A DNA stretch of 55,050 nt, from IMG/VR virus record IMGVR_UViG_3300020445_000003, positions 1 to 55,050 of that record; one strand, written 5' to 3'. Positions 8,590 through 19,500 of this stretch are shown piece by piece. The position numbers and the translations under genes are program-made. Every line of letters starts with the position of its first letter. Positions within the stretch are counted from its first letter, which is position 1. Origin of the DNA: a virus. The notes beneath the pieces were generated by a model, which was not told where the DNA came from, did no database searches, and was given only the letters and a program-made list of their open reading frames with translations.

Positions 8590-11500
8590 TTAGTTGTATC
8601 CTGGAATATTCCAATTAGCTTGTGTTTTTAAGAAAGTAACAATTTCTAAAGACTCTTCGCTAATTGCAAGGTGTTGTTGTGGTGCATTATTATCTGAATT
8701 ACCATTAATATAATTATTTCTCATATCTATTGTAACTCCACCTCTATTACTTGCATTATAACTAGCAAGAGCATCTGCAATAATTTTCTCTAATTCTCCA
8801 GCAGGTAATTGATTATTAGTAACGTCAAAATACCTCAATCGAGTAAGAGAAGCAATTGAACCTTCTGTATACCTATCAAACTTATTATTATATAGTGCAA
8901 TATATCTTACTCTAGGACATCCACCGAAGTTAGGAATATCATCTTCTATACTATTATAATGGCAATAGAATATATCTAGATTACTCAAATTACTAAACTC
9001 AGATAATTTAGTAAATCCAGTGCTATCTCCTCTTCTATTTTGGTGAAGATATAGTCTTCTCAATGATGTTAAATCAGTAAAAGGTGGTATAGTTCCATAT
9101 AACTCATTATTATGTAGATATATGTAATCAAGTTGCCTATTGGAAGAGAATGTTGGTAGTGGTCCTGTAAATCTATTAGAGTTAAGATACAAATATCTTA
9201 TTTTTGTCATTGTAGTAAATATTGGTAATCTACCACTAATTTGATAATTAGAATTAATCAATAGATTCCTCATTTCAATTGTATCTAAAAATGCATTTTG
9301 ATGTATTCCATCTTCAATTGGATCACTTGTATTATTACCTTTAGCAAAAGTTGTGCTCGAAAAATAAAAAGTCTCTAATTTTGCACATTGACTAAAGGTT
9401 GAAGCACTTATTACATGGTTTTGATCTGCAGTGGCTACATTTGGATCTCCACCAGTTATACGAGTACCACGAATATCAACATATCTCAGGTTAGAATTAC
9501 TACTAAAAGAAGGAATAGGACCAGTTAGACGAGAAGCATAGCAACGTATTTCTTGCAAAGCACTACAACCTGCAAGTTTATATCCAGTATGTTTTCCATC
9601 AGTAGTACCAGAAGTATTCTGACTCGTAAAGAATGAAGTAGTAGTATAATTATATTGATTAAGAAAATGAGTTAAGTTTAATCTATTTGGTATAGTTGGC
9701 ATTTCTAGTCCTGTATGTCCCATATCGATGGTTTTGAGATTCATACTCTGTAATTCAAAAGTAGTGTCAGAACTAAGATAATAATTATTATAAATGTCAA
9801 GAGTTTCTAAATCTGGTAAATTCATAATAGAATATCTACCAGTACTAGTACTAACCCACGATCCATCTCTATAAACTTGTCTGGTGTCATCCTGTTTCTG
9901 TACAGCAACAGTAATAGTTACCACACTGCCTTTTTGATCAGCAGTAAAATTCTTATCTACCGTTACTATATTACCTTTTATTCTTATTACTCTTGTATTA
10001 GATGGTATTCCTGTGTCACTACCTGTATTTGAAAGTACAGCACCAGGTGCTAATTTATAAGTATTTCCACTACAATTATATATTACATCCTTACCATTTT
10101 CATAATTTCCAGTAAAAGTAAAAGTTGCAGTATCTGTAGTATTAGTACCAGTTACATCGATTCTACGAAAACTATTATTACGAGCATTGAAATTTATTAT
10201 AGTTTTAGGAACATTGGGTAATGTAGCAGTCGCACTATTACTAGAATTCCTATCATTATCATCAGGATAAAAACTTTGACCACCACCCCTATAAAAACTC
10301 AAAGTCGTTAGTTCAGGAAAACGATCTACAAATATATTTCTTTCTATAGATCCATTGAAAGTTCTACCCATATATATTTCTTTCATCGTAATTGGCATCT
10401 TATTCGTAATTTCCTGCGTCAATATCCTTTCTGATCTAGTTTCACTTAAATGAAGAGGATTAGTAGAAATATCTAAAACTTGTAATGCAGGAGTTATACT
10501 ATTAAAATTAGAAAAATTAGAAATATTATTATTATTTAACGAAAAAGAAGTTAATTGGCTAAATTTAGCAACAGGCAACTCTTCAATATTAGCAGATACA
10601 AGTCGAATTGATGTAATTTCATCCGCAGGATAATAAAGTTCAATAAATCTTTCTCTAGATCTAGAAGTTCGATATCTTGGTATACTTAAAGAATTTTTAT
10701 AATTAGAATAACTATTTCTATCATCAGTTCTAACTACTTTCCAACTAGGTGCTATGGTATTACCATCAGCAGAAATAGTATTAACAGTACAGTTAACATT
10801 ATCCAAACTTCTAAAAAATCCCCTAAATGCAAGTGGAATACCTTTCATTGCATAAAGATAGCGAACTTCTCCATCAAGATGAATTTTAATCTTAGAAGTA
10901 GGAATTTCAGATGGAAATTCAACTTGCGTTGGAGTTAATGTGGTCTGTAATCTTCTTCCACTAGCACCACTTGTACTAGTATAGGTAATTTCAGCAATTT
11001 CATCAGTCTCTTGTGGATCGGCTGTAGATGATGCCTGTTCTCCAAATCTCAATAAACCTCTATCTGCACCAGAATTATATTTTATTTGTATTCTTGAACC
11101 ATAAGATATTCTAGCTAATCTTTGAATATTAAGATTCTGACTATTTGCTCTACCATCAGAAGAACTCCAAGCACTAACTCGTGAAGTTGAGATGTCTGCA
11201 AGTGCAACACGAAAAGGATCATCACTAGTATCAGTAACCGTCATATTCAGCTCTACTGGTACACCAGTCATAGTACCCAACAATTTTATTGCATCACCAA
11301 CACTATAACCACTTCCTTTATTATTTACCGTTACATTAACATTAGCACTACCACCATCAACATCAACTACAACATCAAAAGTAGCCTTTCCATCTCCTGG
11401 TATTTCATCTTCTCTATCTAGTATATAGTAAACAGTGGTTACATCAGGGTCTATATCAAGTATAGCACCAGTAGCAGAAAAGAAACGTCCTTTATTCACA

Positions 11501-12219
11501 CGCACTGTTAAATCATTATAATCTCCATCAGGAGTACCACCATTATCAGTATCATCTATTTTTAATACTCTGCCAGGAACAGAGTATGAATCAGAATCAA
11601 TCTTTACTCTATGAGCATTTGTAAAAGTTATTGGATATGCCGTTTGCACACAAAAGTGATCAGTAGCACCACCAGGATTTGGATTAGTGGATTCATAATC
11701 GTGTACCAAGCCTGGTTGCACTGTTATACTAGCACTTGAATAATGACTAGCAGATGAAGTGACATATACAGAAACTTGTTCATATGCATAAACATTAGTA
11801 TAGGTTCCCACATTATAATCGCCAACAGGACCACCATGAGAAGCATTTATTGCTTCAATTCTTCCAGTAACACCACCTTTCAAATAACGATATCTAATTG
11901 CAGATCCACTTAAAACACCATTAACATCTAAGTCACCAAATAGCATTTTATCGATACCTGCCCTTATATCCAATAAACCTTCATACCTACCAGCATCACC
12001 ACTGTACCTATCTAATTTCTTCCATATAGGTGTATTGAGACTACTAAAACTACGCCAATCTGCAGCATCCACAGGAGTCTCTGCTTCTGAAGATTTATAT
12101 ATTACTGACAAATCTAATGCATTGACACCTAAATTTTTTAATGCTACATCTTTATCTAAGACATCAGCAAAATACTGATTGACATCTAAACCAAATATTT
12201 TAGGATTCTTAATTGACAT
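8590..12219 (-). CDS. Virion protein with C-terminal leucine-rich repeats (1209 aa)
   Basis: Residues 1-115 (NPKIFGLDVNQYFADVLDKD, then DLDVNGVLSGSAIRYRYLKGG) match an N-terminal anchor module I recognise from T4-like cyanophage structural proteins. Residues about 280-320 hold a GSGY-type module. From about 534 to 1172 the protein is a leucine-rich-repeat array, for example KIRYLYLNSNRFTGPLPTF, QLDYIYLHNNELYGTIPPF and SLRRLYLHQNRRG, with a pitch of about 23 residues and a plant-type L.LNSN.FTGPLP consensus. The array is interrupted by a beta insert at about 690-775. LRR surfaces bind proteins or glycans, so this is a strong candidate receptor-binding protein. It heads a short pair with the VCBS-like gene. 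Acquisition of the LRR part by transfer is likely but unproved. Confidence 0.85.
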   Translation of the reverse strand: MSIKNPKIFGLDVNQYFADVLDKDVALKNLGVNALDLSVIYKSSEAETPVDAADWRSFSSLNTPIWKKLDRYSGDAGRYEGLLDIRAGIDKMLFGDLDVNGVLSGSAIRYRYLKGGVTGRIEAINASHGGPVGDYNVGTYTNVYAYEQVSVYVTSSASHYSSASITVQPGLVHDYESTNPNPGGATDHFCVQTAYPITFTNAHRVKIDSDSYSVPGRVLKIDDTDNGGTPDGDYNDLTVRVNKGRFFSATGAILDIDPDVTTVYYILDREDEIPGDGKATFDVVVDVDGGSANVNVTVNNKGSGYSVGDAIKLLGTMTGVPVELNMTVTDTSDDPFRVALADISTSRVSAWSSSDGRANSQNLNIQRLARISYGSRIQIKYNSGADRGLLRFGEQASSTADPQETDEIAEITYTSTSGASGRRLQTTLTPTQVEFPSEIPTSKIKIHLDGEVRYLYAMKGIPLAFRGFFRSLDNVNCTVNTISADGNTIAPSWKVVRTDDRNSYSNYKNSLSIPRYRTSRSRERFIELYYPADEITSIRLVSANIEELPVAKFSQLTSFSLNNNNISNFSNFNSITPALQVLDISTNPLHLSETRSERILTQEITNKMPITMKEIYMGRTFNGSIERNIFVDRFPELTTLSFYRGGGQSFYPDDNDRNSSNSATATLPNVPKTIINFNARNNSFRRIDVTGTNTTDTATFTFTGNYENGKDVIYNCSGNTYKLAPGAVLSNTGSDTGIPSNTRVIRIKGNIVTVDKNFTADQKGSVVTITVAVQKQDDTRQVYRDGSWVSTSTGRYSIMNLPDLETLDIYNNYYLSSDTTFELQSMNLKTIDMGHTGLEMPTIPNRLNLTHFLNQYNYTTTSFFTSQNTSGTTDGKHTGYKLAGCSALQEIRCYASRLTGPIPSFSSNSNLRYVDIRGTRITGGDPNVATADQNHVISASTFSQCAKLETFYFSSTTFAKGNNTSDPIEDGIHQNAFLDTIEMRNLLINSNYQISGRLPIFTTMTKIRYLYLNSNRFTGPLPTFSSNRQLDYIYLHNNELYGTIPPFTDLTSLRRLYLHQNRRGDSTGFTKLSEFSNLSNLDIFYCHYNSIEDDIPNFGGCPRVRYIALYNNKFDRYTEGSIASLTRLRYFDVTNNQLPAGELEKIIADALASYNASNRGGVTIDMRNNYINGNSDNNAPQQHLAISEESLEIVTFLKTQANWNIPGYN

Positions 12220-12236
12220 ACTAATATCTTTTTATA

Positions 12237-12244
12237 TATTTATT
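12237..12244 (-). promoter_or_regulatory. Possible late promoter box AATAAATA
   Basis: The minus strand reads AATAAATA 18 bases upstream of the ATG at 12219, inside the 23-base gap after the 1429-aa gene and over its last codon. It fits NATAAATA. The region is very AT-rich, so chance occurrence is possible. Confidence 0.4.
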
Positions 12245-15200
12245 ATTGTTCTTTAAAGTTTAATGACATATTTACATTAGTTTCTGTATTAGTACCATCA
12301 ATTCTTTTAGCAATAAAAAATGTAGCCTCAACATTATTATTATCTGGTACTATTGCTTGTCTATCTGCACCAAAAACATCACTCAAATCGATAGTTTCAG
12401 ATTCATCTTGACCAATATACATATTATCTATAACTTTATATCCAGATCTCAATTTTGCTTCATTTTGATTTTCCAATTCACCAGCAGATAATCTTTCCAA
12501 TTCATCGAAATGAGTAGAAGCCTCATTTCTATTTGCATTTCCACTGGCATTAGTAATAGTTGCTCTACTATATTCAGTACCACTAATAGTTTCCTTCAAG
12601 AAGTATAATGGTGGTGTAATAGTTTTAGTTGTATCACCTATAGTTTCCTTAACAGTAATTCCATTAACTGCAGCCTTATCTCTCATTTTTATTATTAAAA
12701 ATAATGGAAATGGATTAAATTCATATAATCTTCTACTTGCAATTGTAGAAGGACTAGACGAACCATACTCTTTACCAGAATATGATCTAATTGGACGATA
12801 TGCAACTACAAGTTCAGAACCATCTACTCTCTCAATAAGTGTACTATTAGCACTACCATTAGGAAGAGGATCATTATTATTATTTTTAAATTCTACATAC
12901 CAATACGTTTTCTCACCACCTGTAGTTTGATCTGTCTCTTGATATGATTGTGGTTCACCAACATAATAAAATCCAGTTTGTGGTACGTTGATTTTCATAG
13001 GTTCACCATCAAGAGGATCAATTATAGTTAAAGTTTCCTGAAGTGCCAATTCACCTCCATCATAAGTAACATCAGGCCAAACACTGAATGGATCTTTCAT
13101 CACCAAAAATTGTCTTGTTCCTACTTGATCTGATGTTGGTTTACCATTAGCATCAATATCACCATTTCTAACGTATACTACTCCATCTTGAGGTCGTGGT
13201 TCTTCGGTTTCTATAGTTAATATTGAACAACGTCCTCCTCCAGGATTAGAAACAGTTGGTATTCTATAATCTATACCCATCCTAACTCTAGTATTTTGAA
13301 CTCCCCAAGCTTCAGTTGTCTCTTGACCATATGCATTTACAGCAGCATAGTTTTGAGAATGTTCTCCAAAGATTATTTCCCCTTCTGGTGGATTCGATAC
13401 ATTTCTACTAATACCTCCTACAGTTTCGGAAACTGTAGTTTGTAAAATATCATTCTTTGTCCAATTAGTAAATTCTGCTGCTGCATCATTACCAGTACTT
13501 GACAACTTAGTACCTCCTGATAAAACTGGTCTCCATTTAGACAATCCAATTAAAAAATCTGCAAAATGTGCATAATCATCACCATTTTGTGGATTTAAGA
13601 ACTGAATTTCTATTTTACTTCCAGTAAATTCATATGGAGATGCTGCGATTCCTGTAAGTTTACTTAATCTTATATTATGTGGGTATACATTTGCAGCATT
13701 ATTATTTCCGATAGGAATCTCAACATATTGACCAGTAACTTGATCAAGTACTGGATATAAAGAACCAGCTACTTTTCGTTCACCACTAAATTTAAATCCT
13801 GGAGAATAACCTGCTAAATTTGCACTATCGTATCTATCTTCAGTAATACCATTACCAAGATCAACAGTGGTCTTACCCTCCAATGATTTAATATAAGCGT
13901 TATTAATAGATGGTGCAATAATTTTTGCACCTATATCAGCAGCAGTAAAATAATCTGCATCAATACTATTAGATTCAGAATAGGTTTGTATTTGACTTGC
14001 CGAAGTAAATACAATTCCCTTTCTGTTATTACTAACTGCATCACCAGTAGAAGTAATTATTCTACCGTTAGTTCCAGTTTCTACTCCTGGTGTATAAACA
14101 TAACCAAATCCAGGACATCCTTTACAAACTACAGTACTTAATTTTGTCAATGCTCCTGCAGTAATATTCAATTGTGTAGGTATTATCATTTTCTTATTGA
14201 TTATTTCTGCTCCCATACTATTTGATATCACATCTTTTGGTCTAATAGCTAATAAAGACCTTTCACCTAAACCAGAAACTTTTGTTTCATTACTATCACC
14301 CGAATATATTGTTGTTGTTCCTTCATCTCCACCATCAATATAATATGATGCACCATACTTAGTAACTTGTTGTGGTTCTCTAAAAGTACTTGTATTTGTA
14401 ACATTAACTCTATAAATCATTCTAAAATAAGAATCTCGTAAACAAGGTTCCTTTAATTTATTTTCAATTACTAATGTATGAATTACAACCCATCTTGCAT
14501 CTCCTGATCCTACAGGAATGTAAGCATAGAATCTAGCACCAATAGCACCATACCAACCAAATTCAATCTTCCACATAGTAACTTTACTAGGTGAAATATT
14601 ATACTCAGAACGTCCTCTTCCATCCAAAGGATCTCCGTTAAAAAAGTCAGTTGATATTTCTGTTACATAATGGTACTCCTCGTCTCTAAATGGATCTCCA
14701 GATGCTTTAAGACCACTAATATCATTTTGAACCTGTACTTCTGCATCATCTTTAAGACCATTTTGTCTTAGAAGGTCTACTCCCAAAGGAATACTACTTC
14801 TACGTACAATATAAAGTTGTCCAGATCTAACTCTAAATGTATACTCATCAGTTGGGTTCGATATACCCCATTCATTAAAATATCCACTTCTAGATTCATC
14901 ACTAGCCTTTACACCAAATGTAAATCCACTAATTCTACCTGGTTGGTACCTAAAAACTCTTCTCGATTGCATTTGAGTAAAATGCCTTTCACCTGTACCA
15001 TATCCTGGTAGAGTAGTTGCAGCATATGATATTTCTCCTGTATCATAAAATGAAGTACCATGTTCTTTATTATGATTCTGAATAACACCTCTAATATCAA
15101 TAAAATTCATAGCTAAACCAGTTACTGGATTGGCTAATTCACCCTTTTCAAGTTTAACCCAAACGTCTGTCCAAGTATCAATTTGTGCAAATGAAATGGA

Positions 15201-16532
15201 CAATCCTGCAGTATATGATACATCACTTGGAGTTTTTGTTATATCAATTTTAGTAATAGTTTTATCTAAAAAATTATCTTTCCAATCTGAAGGATAATGA
15301 GAATAATCAGAATGACTATACAAGTCATAAAGATCATTACCTAATTGAATAAAGTTTTTATAGGTATTAAATTTATCTTCATCATATACTCCCAATCTAG
15401 CCCATAATGGTCCAAAAGGATAAGTATAAGGTACAGGATAAGAACCTATCTGAACACCAGATTCCTCTGTTATCTCTGAAATTTTAGTGCTATATCTTGA
15501 CCCATAAACTTTATTTTGACGATCTTGCCATTCCGATACACTATACCCAGTTGAACTCCAACTAAAAGTTTCAAACTCATCTGGATCTAATCCATAAGAA
15601 GATACATTGGAAAATAAACTAAGTTGAGTTTCTGCACGATTAACACCAAGTAATGTTGTGCTAACTTCACTGGTTTCTTTAAATTGTTCTTCTACTTTCC
15701 AAGTAGCATTAGATTTTCTAGTTGCTGCTGTTGGTCTTCTTATATCAATAAAAGTATTATGTCTAATACCAAATGCTGGTGGTTGAATATTTAACTCATT
15801 ACTTAAAACTACTCTATAATTATGACTTACTTCTGTTATTTGTGTTCCATTTGGAATATGATTTTCATTTATTTTAGAATATTGAGTAGAAGCTGCTCCT
15901 ATTGCAGCATTACTACTATCACTACTTAAACTATCACTAAATTTAAGTCCTAATCCATAAATTCCTTTACCTGAATCTAAGTTATCAAAATATAATTTAT
16001 TTCTAGGTCCAGGTTGTTCTTCTTTAGTTCTTATTACAGGCCATTTAGCACATAATGAAGAATCTCTTTGTGTATAAGTTTCCGAAGACGTATCTTGAGT
16101 CTCAGTAAGACCTGTTGCTGCATCTCCATCATACCAAGTAACATCACTATCACTAGTATCTAATGTTCCTACTGTAGGTTTAACAGTTACTAAAGTACCA
16201 TTCCTTTGTTTTACAATCGGTCTATTTGTAGTTCCATAAAGTGCAGTAACTACTTCATAATTACCACATAAAGCATTTAAACCACTTGCAAGTTGACTAA
16301 AATTTGTAACTGGATACTTATCATCTTTTTCCAAAAAAGCAACAGAAGTTGCCTTTGCCATCGTTGCATCTGCAATAAAATAAGTATCAACTTTAGTAAC
16401 TAGTCTATTACCAAACTCATCAGTCAAATATTGTCCACTTGCTTTATTATAAAGAAACTGCTCATCATTAGGGACAACAGAAACTGGTCGTTTGTCATCC
16501 CCAAACTTAATATCCTTACCGCCACTTGCCAT
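12243..16532 (-). CDS. Large virion structural protein, paralogue of its neighbour (1429 aa)
   Basis: It starts MASGGKDIKFGDDKRPVSVV. Several blocks match the next upstream gene: LLGVNRAETQLSLFSNVSSY; FRYQPGRISGFTFGVKAS near residue 524; VTMWKIEFGWYGAIGARFYA; DARWVVIH; KYGASYYIDGGDEGTTTIYS near 724. This copy has about 385 extra N-terminal residues before the FRYQPGR block. The WKIEFGWYGA..A.FYAY block looks like a conserved beta-sandwich core. No enzyme motifs were seen. The two genes lie in one transcript, three bases apart. Large proteins of this kind are structural in T4-like cyanophages, probably baseplate-peripheral or fibre-connecting; the exact role is not known. Confidence 0.75.
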   Translation of the reverse strand: MASGGKDIKFGDDKRPVSVVPNDEQFLYNKASGQYLTDEFGNRLVTKVDTYFIADATMAKATSVAFLEKDDKYPVTNFSQLASGLNALCGNYEVVTALYGTTNRPIVKQRNGTLVTVKPTVGTLDTSDSDVTWYDGDAATGLTETQDTSSETYTQRDSSLCAKWPVIRTKEEQPGPRNKLYFDNLDSGKGIYGLGLKFSDSLSSDSSNAAIGAASTQYSKINENHIPNGTQITEVSHNYRVVLSNELNIQPPAFGIRHNTFIDIRRPTAATRKSNATWKVEEQFKETSEVSTTLLGVNRAETQLSLFSNVSSYGLDPDEFETFSWSSTGYSVSEWQDRQNKVYGSRYSTKISEITEESGVQIGSYPVPYTYPFGPLWARLGVYDEDKFNTYKNFIQLGNDLYDLYSHSDYSHYPSDWKDNFLDKTITKIDITKTPSDVSYTAGLSISFAQIDTWTDVWVKLEKGELANPVTGLAMNFIDIRGVIQNHNKEHGTSFYDTGEISYAATTLPGYGTGERHFTQMQSRRVFRYQPGRISGFTFGVKASDESRSGYFNEWGISNPTDEYTFRVRSGQLYIVRRSSIPLGVDLLRQNGLKDDAEVQVQNDISGLKASGDPFRDEEYHYVTEISTDFFNGDPLDGRGRSEYNISPSKVTMWKIEFGWYGAIGARFYAYIPVGSGDARWVVIHTLVIENKLKEPCLRDSYFRMIYRVNVTNTSTFREPQQVTKYGASYYIDGGDEGTTTIYSGDSNETKVSGLGERSLLAIRPKDVISNSMGAEIINKKMIIPTQLNITAGALTKLSTVVCKGCPGFGYVYTPGVETGTNGRIITSTGDAVSNNRKGIVFTSASQIQTYSESNSIDADYFTAADIGAKIIAPSINNAYIKSLEGKTTVDLGNGITEDRYDSANLAGYSPGFKFSGERKVAGSLYPVLDQVTGQYVEIPIGNNNAANVYPHNIRLSKLTGIAASPYEFTGSKIEIQFLNPQNGDDYAHFADFLIGLSKWRPVLSGGTKLSSTGNDAAAEFTNWTKNDILQTTVSETVGGISRNVSNPPEGEIIFGEHSQNYAAVNAYGQETTEAWGVQNTRVRMGIDYRIPTVSNPGGGRCSILTIETEEPRPQDGVVYVRNGDIDANGKPTSDQVGTRQFLVMKDPFSVWPDVTYDGGELALQETLTIIDPLDGEPMKINVPQTGFYYVGEPQSYQETDQTTGGEKTYWYVEFKNNNNDPLPNGSANSTLIERVDGSELVVAYRPIRSYSGKEYGSSSPSTIASRRLYEFNPFPLFLIIKMRDKAAVNGITVKETIGDTTKTITPPLYFLKETISGTEYSRATITNASGNANRNEASTHFDELERLSAGELENQNEAKLRSGYKVIDNMYIGQDESETIDLSDVFGADRQAIVPDNNNVEATFFIAKRIDGTNTETNVNMSLNFKEQ

Positions 16533-16535
16533 TGA

Positions 16536-19500
16536 TCACTGCTCCTCCCAAGTTAGACTTGCAGATACTGCAGCGTGGGCAGTACCTGAACTATAAACTG
16601 ACTCTGAGGAACCTACCATATACAAACTCTCAACTTTATTAGTTAGGGGGAATGAAAGATACTCTTTATTGTAATCAAAGAAAGGAGATAAATCATAATT
16701 CTCACCAGATCCAGGTGCGAATATACTAGAAACAACAGTTCCAGAACCAGGAATAGGAGATCTCAACTCTGGATTAATCTTAACAGAAGATAAATCTGCT
16801 AATGTAAAACTATTATCTGAATAATATGGAACTCCTTCAGCCTTTGGAGTAGTATTTCTTTCTGCTAAGAATGGAAGACCTGTAACAAGAGGATCATTTG
16901 CAGATGTAATAACAATATCATCAGAACTTGCATTTAAAGCAGAGAAGTAATATGAACCAGAACTAATATTTTGTTGTCTCTTTAGTCCTCTATTCTCAAG
17001 ATATCCTAAGACGGATATTGGTAATTTAGGACTAGAATTTTTATAATATCCTCTCATCCATCCATAAACCCCAGTACCAGGATCTCTGATATATTCTGCA
17101 CTTGCCTGTCCAACTTTAACTGTAATCGTACCAGCACTTTGATCTGCTGATTTAATTTCTAAATATTGATCATAAGCAGGGTCAGTAGTACGAGGATAAT
17201 ACTTAGTAGAAACACCTTGTGGACTTGCAGCAGTCGCATCCAATGTACACTTAAATCCTAATGTTTCTTGTGCAATTTTAATTCGATGTCCACCACTACC
17301 TGAATATTGAGTATAACCATGATTAGCACCAATTGTCAGAACTAAAGTTCCACCTACATTGTAAGTACCTGCATCAGTTCCAGTATAAGTAGCAGCAGTT
17401 ACGGTTTTTGTAGCTAATACAGTAGTACCATTATAAGCATAAACAGTAATAGCATTAGTACCACTACTAGTGTCAAAAGTATGTTCACCAGCATAAATTA
17501 CTTCAGGTATTGAGACTGCTGTTGGTTTTCCTCTCTTACCAATATTAACTGAAGCACCTATAGTTGGTGCAGCATCATTAGCTGCTCCTGATCTTGTTAC
17601 TTTAGATTCAGTCTGGAATAAGGGACTCTTCAAGAAATCAACTTTAACTACTTTATCAGATCCAGTTGACATTCTAGTTGGATATACCTGTGTTCTATTT
17701 CTTACATCCTGTCCTAAACTACTCTGAATAAAGTCTCTACATTTAAGTCCAATAATTGGAGTAGGACGATCAGCTATAATACTAATTGTAGTACCATTAG
17801 CAGGAACTGCTTGTAAAGGAGCATTTAAGTAACACTTCTTAGTATCAGCATCAGTATAAACTATTCTAATATTCTGATCTAAAGAATTGTCAGTAATAAC
17901 TTTTGCTCCAACATAATAACTTGTAGCAATTCCAGTATCTCCACTATTAGGAATATATGTAATATGAGGACCATCAAGGTTTGTATAACCACTAGTAGCC
18001 GTATTAGTAATTGTTATTTTACCAGCATCACTACCAACAGTAAGGTTTCTCTTAGATCCGAATACATTTATTGCATCGTCTGTCGAATGACTGAATAGTT
18101 TTACAGTACCTCTATCTCCACCATCAATATAGTATGAAGCACCATACTTAACAATGTGCTGAGATGCACTAGTATAATCACTGAGTTTTAGTCTCTTATC
18201 ATTTAGATATCCAAAACGATCTTGGTTACCTCCACCATAAACCATATAGGTAATAGGTAGTGTTGCATTACCCAGAGAAGCGACCTTCAACTGGTTAGAT
18301 GCTCTCAAATGGTGTACACGTACCCAACGTGCTTCTCCGTTGCTTACAGGGACATATGCAAGGAATAGAGCACCAACAGCACCATACCATGAGAACTCAA
18401 TCTTGTACATAGTAACCTTGTCAAATTCAAGGTTCCAAATACTAGTATCCTCTTCAACAGCACCTGTGGTAGTGTTTAAAACTTTATCACCAGGTCTATA
18501 AGTACCAACAGCATCACTATAGAGAAGAGTATCGGTAAGCCCGTCTAATCTATCTCCACTAAATCTTGATCGTGGAATACGATATTCATATACATTCCAA
18601 TAATCCTTAGCAACGTTTTGGTTTACCCATTTATGATAATACTTATTAAGTTGATTAACTTGTTTTACAAATGTTGCACTAGCACTAGATTGAGTTAAAT
18701 CAAGTGTAGTATCGATATAACCCTCTTCTTTAGTACTATCGGCAGGATCTTTATATAATAATGGGAATGTACCAGTTCCTTGATTAGTTGCACTAGAAAT
18801 TCCTGTATGTACAGCATTTTTACCATATTCACTCACTACTGCTTGTATATTATTAGCAGCACTAGCATACTTATAAACTTGTGTACCTTTTAATGGTTGT
18901 ATGAATGGAACAGGAGTTATTAGGGTGTGATTTGTCCATGTATTACCATCAGTTACATTTGCCAAATCCGCTTCTACTAATTCTGTAGTTCCATCAAATG
19001 TAGATAATGTAACACTCACACTACCATTAGTATTAATATTATTTAAATTAAGAGTTTTTACCCTAAAGATTTGAGTATCTACAAGACCTCCAATAGCATT
19101 AGTATTGGATCCTTTTGAATATGAAACATGTTGTCCAACAGAAAGAGGTATTGCCCATCCAGGAGAAGTAGTAGCATTAGCAGCAGTAATAGTACCATCA
19201 GCATTATAAGGTCTATATGTTAGACCACCTGCATAGAATGTAGGTACAGTAGAAACACCAACATTAATAGTAAATGAAGTAGGTGAATTTACTTCAACAA
19301 TATTATATTCTTTATTATTATTTGGATATAATTTTACATACTTATCAATTAACTTCTCATTATCACCTGCAATAGTACCGTGAGCACTTTCATCAATTGC
19401 AGTTCCACCACTATATAATTTTTTAGTACCATCATCAAATGCAGCATTAAGTTGAGTAGTACTATAATCAGTTCCATAACTATATCTACAAGTCATTGCA

